64,000 bases of DNA, taken from positions 7,118,087 to 7,182,086 of the forward strand of contig JACAXG010000012.1 in the NCBI GenBank assembly GCA_018881555.1. The letters are read 5' to 3'. Positions 25,585 through 36,740 of the stretch are shown piece by piece. Each line of letters opens with the position of its first letter. Position 1 is the first letter of the stretch. The notes beneath the pieces were generated by a model, which saw only the letters and a program-made list of their open reading frames with translations, did not search any database and had not been told where the DNA came from. The stretch is from Amblyornis subalaris. Its lineage: Eukaryota; Chordata; Aves; Passeriformes; Ptilonorhynchidae. Made by a program: the position numbers and the translations under genes.

Positions 25585-25690
25585 TAGTATCTTACAGTAT
25601 CTTAGTATCTTACCAAAGATAAAGTTTCTGTAGGATAGTTTATGTAAAAATAAAGTATCTCACCAAAGATATAGTTCCTGTAGTTTAAAC
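25585..25690. repeat. Imperfect tandem duplication, 50-bp period
   Basis: AGTATCTTACCAAAGATAAA GTTTCTGTAG at 25604 recurs as AGTATCTCACCAAAGATATA GTTCCTGTAG at 25654, a 50-base period. The left edge carries two more partial AGTATCTTA units (25586, 25597). A local tandem duplication followed by drift. Confidence 0.75.
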
Positions 25691-25724
25691 TCCCTTACAG
25701 ATGTCAGAAGCAACAGCTTTTTAT

Positions 25725-25742
25725 TTGTATATATATATGTAT
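25725..25742. repeat. (TA)n microsatellite
   Basis: Short GTATATATATATGTATA run. Confidence 0.7.
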
Positions 25743-28700
25743 AAAAGAAAGGTGTCTTGAAAGAAAAGTGTGTTCCCTGAATTTTACTATTTTTCCNAAG
25801 AAAGCTGTTTTAACTGTGGTTATTTAAACTGCATTTGATCTCAGAAGATGTAAGGATGACTAGATACCATGGTTACTTGATGACTGCAAGATGTAGCTGC
25901 TTGCCAATATACAGTTGGAAGGACTGCTATTTGGTAAAACTGTTGTTAGATGCTGTGGTTTTCTTTTGTCTACCCTGAACAATATGAAATATGTCCATAC
26001 TGACTAAAAATATTCATACTGCATGGCATACATAAAAATTATAATTTATATTCTCATTCAAAATTAAGTTTCATGGAAAATGCCTATCAATCTTACTTAT
26101 CGAAGAGAAAGATTTTTTCCTATAGCTTTATAATTGTAACAATATGCAAATATGCTTTACTTCTCATTCTAGGGAAATAGGGCTTAAAATGTAGAGGGTG
26201 TTTCGAATTTTCAGAATCTGAAAGGATAAGCTCATGGCTTATTTTGTGTCAGTAATGAACAGAAAAAATTGCTTCTCATACTTCCATTTGGCACTTATTT
26301 TGTATTTTCTGCAATTAAAGTGGCGTTATAGTCAAAGCGACTCTAAAAATGACAAATTTATCCTCTCGCACTGACTCCTGTATCAAATTCCCTCTGATTA
26401 TATATCAAGAGATGATTTCTCTAGCTGTCAGCCCTGCAAATTCATCCTGGGATCTCAAACTGCAAGCTGCATTCTTTATGCTTATTACAACATCATTCGT
26501 AACAAAGACCTGGGAATGTGGGTGTGATTGACTCTGCGAGATGCAAAGTACAATCCAGCTCATTCCCCCATGGCACAGCTGGGGGCACAGCAGCACAGGG
26601 AAATGGTCTGGCATGGCTGTGAGCCAACACGCCTACCCGTGCTATTTTCTGTTGTGGGTGTGTTGGTATAACTCCCTCACATGGATTTTTCAGCCCGAAA
26701 TAAATTGTCCGGGTTAGACAGCGCTAAAGCCATATGAACATCCCTTCGCATGCTGAATAACCTGCAATGACTTGGGTGCAGTCCCACCCTGCGAAACACA
26801 GATCTTCATCCAAACACAGAGAGACCCAGGCTTTAGTTTCCTTTCACCTCTCTTTTGTCTTTAAGAAAAATCAAGAGATCCCGGTGTCTGTTTTGCCAGT
26901 TCTCATGTCACTAAGAACCTGCCAAGCTTTCCATTTTTACTGTTTTTTTTCAGTTAGATCAATGTCCTCTTGCTCAGCTTTGCCCAGAAAAACAAAGCTG
27001 CAGTCATAGGTGCTGGCGGCGCAGTCATGGAGCAGGCAGTAGCATGGCATGGTACGGAAGCCCAGAAATGTTTACAATTACAGATGAAGGTGTCTTCCTT
27101 TTACTAGCAAGATTTTTGCCAGCAGAGGTGTACCTTTCCTGTTCTTAGTTCATCTTCCAGTATCACCAGCACCATAGGGACTCTGGCACACCTGCCTCTG
27201 GCGGGCAAGGTTATTCCCTAAGTAACCCGGAGGTCACTCCCTATGTGGCAGGTTTAGTAGTGTGAAGTGCTCCCCAGGATGCCAATGCTCCCTGTAGCCT
27301 CTTACCTTGAATCATCAGCAAAAGGAGATTTGTTCTCAGCTGCTAAACAGTAAGGTGGAATTGCTGCAGACACAGTGTCTGTTTCACTCTCCCAAATCTG
27401 CTACAAGGAAAGGAAGTCGCTTGTGTCAAGGATGGGGGGGGTTACTGATATTCTTACAGGCTCCTTTGCTTACAAGGCCGTTGCTTAGGGAACTCTGCCT
27501 ACAGTCACATGAGCCAGAGTCCAGGGATGCAGGATGAAGGGCACTGGAATGGCTTCTTCCCAGCTTCCAGTCCATAGCAAAGTGAACTCAAGAGTTAAGA
27601 GACCAGCAAATGTATTGTGTCAAGCATATCTATCACCAGCTCCAGGTGTGAGAGTCATTTAGTTTTACAGTTTATGTAGCAATTCAGTGTGCTGCCACCT
27701 CACCAGCCTGATGAGACATCTTCTCGTTAATTATGCTCATTCATTACATGCATACTGCCATGAACATCTCCTTTGTACTAGAGCACGGGTAGCACACACT
27801 TAGCTGGCAAGAGAGATGCAAAAGTGGTTATTGCAGCAGTAGTGCTGGCACAGGAGAGAGATGTTAGCTTGCATACAGACTCAATAATAAATGAAATGTT
27901 TGACAAAGAAAAATGAATTGGCGATGTTCTTCCATCTTTCTAAGAAACTGACAGTATCCTACAGCCATGGGTCCACATGCTGACAGTTACAAAGGGGTTT
28001 TATGAACAAACTAATATAGACTATGTCAGCCTGCCATTAATTTTGGAGTTCCTTTTCTGGGCAGTTTGTAAAATCTAATCAATGGGGCATTTTTCAAAAA
28101 TCTATGAAAATTTTGAGCCTGTAATTGTGCCTTCCTGAAATAATAACAGGGAATCTGACAAGAGAAGGTGAAAGCTACACAATGTGCCTTTCTTCCTGGC
28201 TGCTGCTGGAATGTGTCCTGCAAGCACAAGCTTTTCCCATTACGCAATAGTCTCATGTAAAATCTTCAGTGATATAACACTACTTGGAGGAATTGGAAAC
28301 TTCAGATCCACTTCCCCTTCTCTCTTCCCACAATATATATGGTGTTAATATAAAGTTAATATCACGGCTTTCCCCTTGCTTTTCCCCTATATTGTTTTAA
28401 CTGTTTATTTACATATTTTTCGTTTTATCTCAAATTGTATGGCAGGCTCTACACATCTGGAGATGGGCTAGTTCCAGCCTCCCCATGCTTGAACTGCCTC
28501 TTGAACTTTCTCTGATTACATCGTTATATATAATGATACATTATTAGTGCCATCAAGGCATGCAGAGTTGGTCACAGTGCTTACACTCTAAATCTGACAG
28601 AAGCAAAAAAGAGGGCAATAGTTTAAATAAAGGGGGAAGTGGAGATGACACTGAGGAGGAAATTGATTGCAGAAAGGTTTATGAAATGAGTGCTTAGATG

Positions 28701-31134
28701 AAAGAGGGCTCTGAAGGAAAGAAAAGAGCCTGTTGGACTAGAAGTTGGGGCTGTTCCAAAATGAGGCCCTGACTCAAGAGAGCGTTTCTGTTCAGGGTAG
28801 GGTTTAAGCATGAAGTCAGACCTTGGATGGGCTGGGGCACATTGACCTTAGGGAGGTGTATACAAAGACACAATGAGAAGGGAGAATCTATAGGAATGTA
28901 AGAACAGGAGAGCAAGGAGGCCTCATAGTTTGTGTTCAACAGGGTCAAAGTCAGCAAAGTAATAAAATGTGTGTGTGGGAGATTAGGGTTGTCATGCCAG
29001 AGGTTCAGGAGAAACTGGCTATTTGAGTGAGAAGACTTGCAGGGAGAGGTATTGTCTTCCACTAAATAAACCAATATGTTGGTGGGGAGGGGGCAGATGA
29101 ACTTTTGAGTGCATCAACTTTTCTCCTACGCTTTAGTAACATTGTTTGGAGACCTGGCCAAAAAGAAAAACAAATACCACCTTTTGCTCTCTCACAGGTT
29201 TTGAACTCTTTACTTCCTTAAATAAATGTCTTACTATTTGTACCAAAGTTGTAAAGCATGGACTTGAACATGAGGATTTTGCACTCCAGAGGAATGTCAA
29301 AGGTCTGTTTAAAACGAGGAGAGTGGTAGCAGCAGACACGTCTTCATTCACAAACAGAACAACAATGGGTTTAAGGGATCTTGCAAACCCAAACTTCTCA
29401 TTTGATTTTTCTTACTTCTGTTTAACTGAATTGGAGCTTTCCAGCTGGCCTTATTGTGCTGTACGGCTACACAAACAGGAGAAATGAAGCTGTGAGAAAA
29501 ACACAAGGCTGACTACCAGGAGGAAGAGAGCAGTGTGCGTAGGAATAAAGGAACAGAGAACAGAGATCACCTGATGGGCATAGAGCTAATTTAAGATGAA
29601 GGAGACAATCTGCTCTTGATGCCTTTACCATACGCTTATAGTTTGGCGGTGGAGTTCGAATACACAACATCTGCCATACTAGCATTAACTGTTACATTTT
29701 TATCTGTCTTCTGAGTACTGTATAATATGAGGATGATTTTGAATTTTTTAAAAGATGGATGATATAGAACTATAGTGGAGGCCGTGGACTAGGCACAGGA
29801 CTCTCTTGGTGGTAAAGGCTTCCATATCCTTGACATTAAACAGGTGGTGTGTGTTTCAAAGGCCTTGTAGAATAAATAAGAAAAATACCTCTGAGTTCAG
29901 TCTTTCTTCCTCAGGAAAAAAAAATCACAACAGCCTTAAAACTTCCAACAACCTTTCATTTAACTCAGATATATGGTTCCTATGGTATATATGTTCTCCA
30001 CTTGCTCAATGCAGCTATTTGATTGAGCACCCTTAAATTCAATATGACAAATTATTTATCTGAATATTCCTCTGAATATGCAAATAAGGGAGAGCCATCA
30101 CATAAAAATCAGCCATTCTTGTGGAGCTGGCTTTGGCACACAGCTGAGTAATGGCACCTTCTCCTGTAGTTGCTGAACTGCAGGCGTGGGTGGGTGTGCA
30201 CATCTAGCCCTGCCCATGCTGAAGGNTCCTGATTTAGCTAAGCTGTACAAAGCAGTGCGACTTCAGGTGCTTCTTTTTGTTCAAACCACCATCATGCACA
30301 CTGACAGTTTGTAGGCGGTAACCTGTAACACCATGGTTTAACAGCTTAGTCCTTTTTATTCAAAAGCAACCTTGAAATAAAGTTTTACTGAAAAATAGAA
30401 GTTGTGTCAGTAACAGTGGGAGGTAGAACAGAGTTTAACAAGAGAAACAGTAGGCTAGTGAACAAACTGGTGTGGAGGTGTGAGTTACTGTGTCTTTGCC
30501 TACACTGTTTGAATCATTTGCTTTCTTAAAATATAAGGGCTGTTTATTTCAGACTGCATCTTACAGCTACCTTAGCTGTCAGAATTCAAATATAAAAATA
30601 TTCTTTCTTCCAGGGAGAGCCATTCATCACTCAACCAGTAAATATTACTCACTCCATTGATTATACTGTGATTATATTTTCTCCTTAAATAGCTGTTAGA
30701 ATTGGGTATAAAAGACTCATTTGTTTCTACTATAGATAGTCTCTTTCTTTAAGTACTTCATTGATTTGAACTAGTCATTGCAGTTTGCACAGCTGAAATG
30801 CCAAATGTGACGCCTTTCTGGGTGATATCTGGGAGTTACCTTTCTCAGTCTTTTTCTTCTTTATTTCTGGGTCTTCCAAAGGAACCTCCAAATTGAACAA
30901 AGTGTTTAGGAGTTATCGCTCTCACCCCCTTGTACAGAGATGCAACTTAACTTTCTGCAGCACCAGAAATTCTCGAATAATTCTCCACAACAAAAAGGCC
31001 TCAGCTCAAGTGAAGTGATTTTTATCAGATAAACAGGGTATCTGGACACCTGAGTCTCAGACATAGCTCTTCCCTGCCGTGCTTTCTTCCAGCATTCCAT
31101 GTACTGTCAGCTGTGGATAATGAAACGCCACATA

Positions 31135-31340
31135 ATGTGCTTTAAAATTTGCAGGTGGCAGTAAAAACTCCCTTTAATCGAGCCTATTCCTCCAGGTTTG
31201 AGTGCTCTCTCTAGATATAAATTTCCAGGCAAAGAACTCGCCATAAATATTGTGCAGCTTGTGAACATTATCAACCCACAGACAACCTGTCATGTGGTTA
31301 ATTAATTAGACTGAATACTTATTAATTAAGGGGCATCCTC
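31135..31340. promoter_or_regulatory. Candidate conserved non-coding element with homeodomain motifs
   Basis: Carries TTAATTAATTAG (31298-31309) and TTATTAATTAAG (31319-31330), both dense homeodomain cores, plus TTTAATCGAGCC and GCCATAAATATT. There is no repeat signature and no open frame. The texture resembles vertebrate developmental enhancers, but conservation cannot be tested here. Confidence 0.25.
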
Positions 31341-32334
31341 AGTGATTTTGTCCAGAGCCAGCTCAGCAGCACTTGCGTGGCCCAAGGCCTGAGCTTGCTG
31401 CTTGACTTGACACAACACTGTGACAACATGCAAGGCAGCCATCAACACACTGGGAACAATCCTGAGTGTGCTATATGGGGTTTTACCACCACCTGGATAT
31501 CCCTACAGAGCAGAGTGCTGGCTGAGTGTAGGTCTGGCAACTCGGCAGAGCCTAGGGCCTTCTTTGTTCGTTGTCCATATCTGTTCTCTCCAGGCCCCTC
31601 TCTCTTCCCCTCACTGCTCCTCTGACAGTACAAAGCTCTCCTACCAGCCAGCTGAAGTTTTACTGATTCTTTTGAGGATACTCTCAGTATCTTGCAGACC
31701 AGCAGGGAACTCTGCAGCTGCAAGCAGCCTTAGAGACCTTTGCTGTATGCCAGCGTTCCCATCACTACACTTATCATCTGCGGCACAGAGGCAGAACTGG
31801 AGCTTGTCTTGCAAATGGCCAGTCCTGTGGGAAGAAGTTTTTCAGGCCATGTGAGGGTAGGAAACTGTCCTAAGCCTTTTCTTAGTTCCACCTCAAAGAC
31901 ATTTCTTAGGCTCGTTGCTGTGTGAGAAGGCAGTCCTAGCAAGGCAATCCTGTCTTTGGAAATTGAAGTTTCTTAAACCTGGAAAGAAGGTAGAAATGTT
32001 TAACACTTTCACAATGTCCAAGCATTTATCTACCATATGTGTGTGAGTGAACAACAGTCTTGTGGTCACATCAAAAATGCATCATGTTACAGGATGAGCT
32101 GTAACTGGTGAGCTCATTTTAAACAGTTTTAGTGGCTCTGAAAGTGATCTGTGACATTTTATTAGAAGACAAACATGAACTGTATTCTGTTATAAAATGC
32201 TGTGTCATGGCTGTAAGAGAAAAACAAAACTGAGCTTAAAGTAAAATTTTCAAAGGTACAAGTAAGACATTAAATGAAATAATCTGAGGTTCTGAAGTTA
32301 TACTGAGATTCACTTATCCATTATCTTCAAATTA

Positions 32335-32410
32335 GGAACCACCTGTTCTTCATAACCGTCCGTTTGTACGAATGAGGAACTCTGAGTTTAATTAAGTAGC
32401 ATGTGTGGGT
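32335..32410 (-). mobile_element. Possible MIR-like remnant
   Basis: CCGTTTGTACGAATGAGGAA followed by CTCTGAG and TTAAGTAGCATG lines up loosely with the MIR reverse-strand core (attttacagatgaggaaactgaggc ... ttaagtaacttg). Short and heavily diverged; could be chance. Confidence 0.35.
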
Positions 32411-34550
32411 GGAAAAGGCTTTCTGACAGCAGTGAGCTTATTAATGGACATCTATATTGACGTTCTTTGCATTTTTGAAAGGCTAATTACAATGTAAATT
32501 TAGTTTTAAATTATTGCTTTGCTGTGGGATGGAAGTTGTCATTTATTATTAGGCAGATTTTTTTTCAGAACCCAGGAAAACATTGGTTTGTCTGTACAAG
32601 CACTCTGTAGTCTCCCATTTTTTCCTAATCTACACTATTTGCTCATGGGTCAATGTGCTGTAAAATATATCCCCATCTCTAGTTTCATTATTTTTATAGG
32701 TTTTGGAGTTTTTTTTGGTTTTGCCCTGCAACACTCTTAGGTTTCAAGAAAATGAAAGCCAAGCTTTTATGAAACTGGTGTGAAGCTGAAATCTGGAAAA
32801 GGTGAACTTGTCTTAAGAAAATAGCCCTCACGGACTTCCTAGTACTTTCACATTTTAACTGCTAGTTTATTACATGTAGGTGGTGATGTTTGCAACATAA
32901 GCCCAAACATGCTGGATTCCAGAGCATGTTCTGCTGTAGTGAACCCAGAAGAATTCACCTAAGGCTTGTCAATGCCCACAAGGAAAAGAAGCCTCAGCTG
33001 TTGTACAGCCTGCAGCACACCCAGCCTGTAGTTCCAACTACGGGAGAGGCAGTTTGGGCCCATGCTCTGAACCAACATAATGTATGATTTGTGCTTTCCC
33101 TATTTCCTCTAAGAAGTTTGAATCTGGGCCTAGAACAGGTTTGAGGTGTGAGCCTGAGGGGTGCAGGCAGTGTGGGTTAGTCAGTGGAGGGTCTCACAGA
33201 CAGAAGAGGATCTTTTGCATCAGGCACGTTGTACCCACGTGGTGCTTGCAAGCAGAGGGAAGAGAAAGGTCATGAACTAGAACACCCGGGTGATGTTACT
33301 TAACTGTTTCTGCAGTGACACAGGAAGCAGCTGGCTGAACTTCAGCTCCACTTTAGTTTGGGATTTTGTTTGCTGGGTGTTATTAGATGAAAGAGTGCTC
33401 TCCGGAGTGGGCTGCAGCCTGCCTGCAGTTGGCCACAGGGTCACTTCGAGGCTAGTAGGAAATAGGAACCTCTGATTCCACGCAGACTGCATTAAAGACC
33501 TATCTGCTTTGCCACTGATGGATAACGTAAAGTTTACAGATGGGAACAACAGGAAAAGATACAATATCTGGTCACATCTGAAGGACCTGCAGAGCATGGT
33601 AACTCAATTGTATGCAGTAAGCGCTTTGCTAACATCGCCACTGATAGAATTCAATTAAAAGCTATTAGCATAACAAGCCATACAAGGGCTGCCAAAGTGC
33701 AAGGAAGCTATAAAGCATCTGACTGAGACTAGGAGAGAACTGATTTGACAATTTTGATCTTTTCTGTTCCTGCCTCATTTAATAGTGAATGGCGACAAAG
33801 TGCTGATCTACCCAGTGGCACTTTTTCTTTACCTTTTTCTTAAGTAAGAACTACCACATAGAGATTTCTGAGGCCTACATCCATAATCTGTCTGCCTTAA
33901 GGCTCTCTTGAAAGAAAATAGACACTATATAGCTCTTGTTATGAAAGTTGCACAGTTCATGTATTGCTGGGGGAAGGTACCCACAGCAGGAATTGTTTGA
34001 TTGTGTGGGAGATCAGATTAGGTATTTGTTGAAGTCTCCTTGGCCTTATACTGTGAGGCTGTCTACAATTTCTTTTCAAAGCATGGAAAATGAAACAGGG
34101 CTACGAATTAGAGTAAATTCCTACTTTCTCTAGTGGTCTCTTAAGCAAAATTCTCATGTATATTGAGAAAAGCAACCCTTCTAAGAGCCCAATGATGCAT
34201 GAAATAGAGGGGCAGTGTATCTCCAAAGGATTTGCCACGCCCAGAGCACTGCCCTCAATTTGCCTCACTCACCCACCCACTCTGTTGCTCCATGTGTGGG
34301 GGGGTTTCCTCTAAAGCTGCATGCCCCAGTGCAGAACTCCTTTGCCCTGGCCATGGGTCCACACATCTCGGCTGAGGCTGGCCTTGAGAGTGAGCACCTG
34401 CCACAGGCTACAGGGCAAAAATGGATCTGCCCTAACCCTTGATCTGCCCATACCCATTACTAGGACTGGAATTTTTCAAGACTGGAAAGAAGTGATCAAT
34501 AGAGATCTTTAAATTCTTAGAAAAATAATAAATTACAGTTAAAAGTGCTC

Positions 34551-34655
34551 TGAGCCCTGGTCTAGTGGAAGGTGTCCCTGCCCAAGGCAGGGAGTTGGAA
34601 CTGGGTGATCTTTAAGGTCCCTTGGAACCCAAGCCATTCTGTGATTCTGTGATGA
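34551..34655 (+). mobile_element. CR1 LINE 3'-end fragment
   Basis: CCCTGGTCTAGTGGAAGGTG, GTTGGAACTGGGTGATCTTT and AAGGTCCCTTGGAACCCAAG followed by two ATTCTGTG units reproduce the standard avian CR1 3' end. It is 5'-truncated to about 105 bp and carries few changes, so it is younger than the other repeats in the window. Confidence 0.93.
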
Positions 34656-35173
34656 CATTCTATGGTCATTTCAGTACAGGAGAGAGGCTTTGCTCCAGAT
34701 TGGTTCTCAAGGTGACCCTTTGCCTCTTGGGGACAATAATATTTAGCAACGCCACGAAGACGTGTCACTGCTGAGCTTCCTTATGAGTTCCTAAGATGAA
34801 AACTTGTATAATAATAAAAATAAGATTCATCTTTATTTTATTCCACAGTCCGGCTAAGGGTATATTTTCTGAAATGGGAGAAAATGGTATGAGAATGTCA
34901 TTTTAACTAGTTTTTCCTTAAAGTATCTTTTGTCTGTTTTTTGTATGTACAATAAGGTTTCCTTCCATGCTCTGTAGCTGTGTAGTCATTCCTTTCTGTG
35001 TTATTAAAACTGAGCAAGAATGCCTTTAGGTGAAAAGAAACTTATTAGTGTGTTAGGTCTTGCTATCAGGAATAGATCCTGATTTATATCCTACAATTTG
35101 GGAGTGATACTAACTTGCATTACCTTTGTAGAATGAGAAGGTACATGTAAATTACAAAAAATAAATGTGATTT

Positions 35174-35195
35174 AACAAAATAAAACTATTTTGTT
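35174..35195. other. Perfect AT hairpin
   Basis: AACAAAATA and TATTTTGTT pair as a 9-bp stem with a 4-base AAAC loop. Too short and AT-rich to assign a role. Confidence 0.6.
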
Positions 35196-36289
35196 TTATC
35201 TACACCCTCTTTGAAGTAGAAATATCCGTAATATTACTAAATTATCCCAAACCCATAGATTAGTATAAACTATTACCCGACTGCAACATTTTGGAGAGAA
35301 TCATTAAAGAGTTATTTGGTGTTATTCTACATTGAGTTCATCTAGCTTCATGCTCATGCAGCTCATTTCAATACAGAGCCATAGTTTATTTAGGAATAAC
35401 TTTATAGGCTCATTTTGCAGTCATAAGCTTAAGATCTTTCCACAGATAAAACAAGGCAAATCAGTTATTCTCTGTTTTTCCTGGGTTAGGTATTTTGGGG
35501 TAGGTAGGCCGAGTGGATGGCAAGAAGCTTCGTATCACATTTTCCAAGGCTGTTGCATTTAAAATTTTTATTTTATTATCTTGTTGTGAGGTGGAGTCAA
35601 ATGAATGTGTTTCCAATTTGGCAGTGAATTGTTACAATCTCAAATGTCTTTTGTAAGCTTCTTGGCACCGATAAGTGTAAGTGATTGCGGTTTTGAGCCC
35701 GACTCATGAGGACAGCTATAACACAATCATTCCTCCCTCTCCGCACATCACCCCCCAGGCTCTGACTGGGGAATATTCTGAGTTAGCCAAAAGATGCACA
35801 TGGAAAAAGGTTTTGTTTTGAAAAAATGTGCAAAGAAACACACAAATGCAGTGTTTATTCCTGTAGGCTAATATTTTCAGGCTGAGTTTTATACTTGCGT
35901 TCGCATACTTTAGTCCCCAAATCTAATACAATTTGCCAAAGAAGTTATAGCATTCTCAGCAACTCTGTAGCCATGACAAAGAATCAGGATGCTGATTTAG
36001 ACAGTTAAATTTGCACCTGTAAATTTGTTGGAACACTGTAACTGTAGAAAATGATGAGTTCAGAAAATGTCTTCATGGTTAGGGCCACATGAATAATTGA
36101 TTTTTAAAAAAATATTGCTATCCATTTTTTGTAATTGGATCAGACTTATTGTCCTGCTTAACAAAATTATTTCTTTTCCCTTCCCCAAAATTTTGCTTAG
36201 CTCAATTGAAAAAAAAAAAATCTGTAAAAAGAGAAGACAAAGACCGAGACTCAGAGAACTGCTTTGAGGATGCAATGATGTTGTTATTC

Positions 36290-36350
36290 TCCTCCTGTTC
36301 AGTAGCTCAGTGCCTAAGAACCTTTCCCTGAATGTCAAGAGACTGGCTCA
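36290..36350 (+). mobile_element. tRNA-like SINE head (A-box and B-box)
   Basis: TAGCTCAGTGCCTAAGAAC is a good pol III A-box context, and GGCTCAAATCC about 35 bases later fits the B-box (GGTTCRANTCC). No complete tRNA cloverleaf can be drawn. A tRNA-derived SINE promoter of the MIR/CORE class is more likely than a tRNA gene. Confidence 0.45.
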
Positions 36351-36510
36351 AATCCTTCTCAGAACTGCTAAATTTTAAGCAGGAACCTCTTTTAGATGGG
36401 TTTTCTAACTAGGCTATAAGTACTTGGAACACGAACTCAGTCCCTTCTCACGGGATTGCAGCTGTACTTTGTACTTGGGACTGCTAAAATATTTCATGTG
36501 GAGGATGATT

Positions 36511-36740
36511 CCACGGGCTCTTGGTTAGAGCACATGCCTGAGGCTTGCCCCAGAGAGTATTTGTTCTACTGAATATAATAAAAATATCACTGGAAAAAGG
36601 ACTATGCCAAAAAAATTATCTTCTCCACTGGCAGTTCCTTCCTTGGGATGTGAGACTTGTGGTATCCAAGCATTTCTGGCAAATAAGGAAATACATTCTG
36701 CATCATTTGCATCCCTTTGTAAAATGGAGACTGAAACTGC
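36511..36740 (+). mobile_element. Possible second tRNA-derived SINE remnant
   Basis: GGGCTCTTGGTTAGAGCACA followed by TGCCTGAGG resembles the 'gtggttagagcac' head of sauropsid tRNA-derived SINEs, and CCCTTTGTAAAATGGAGACT at about 36714-36733 resembles their 'cccatctgtaaaatgggga' core. The middle does not match well, so the two parts may be unrelated. Confidence 0.35.

Larger units (their letters stand above)
18365..34550. other. Long non-coding stretch
   Basis: About 16 kb between the solo LTR and the CR1 fragment. Only simple repeats, the 50-bp duplication, a weak MIR-like remnant and candidate conserved blocks (31135-31340, 26280-26540, 24560-24760) stand out. Open frames reach 144 codons but none resembles a protein. 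N's at 25797 and 30226. Confidence 0.55.

Noticed and set aside
36296..36345. A functional tRNA gene
   Set aside because: A- and B-boxes are present but acceptor, D and anticodon stems cannot be paired, so a SINE head is more likely.
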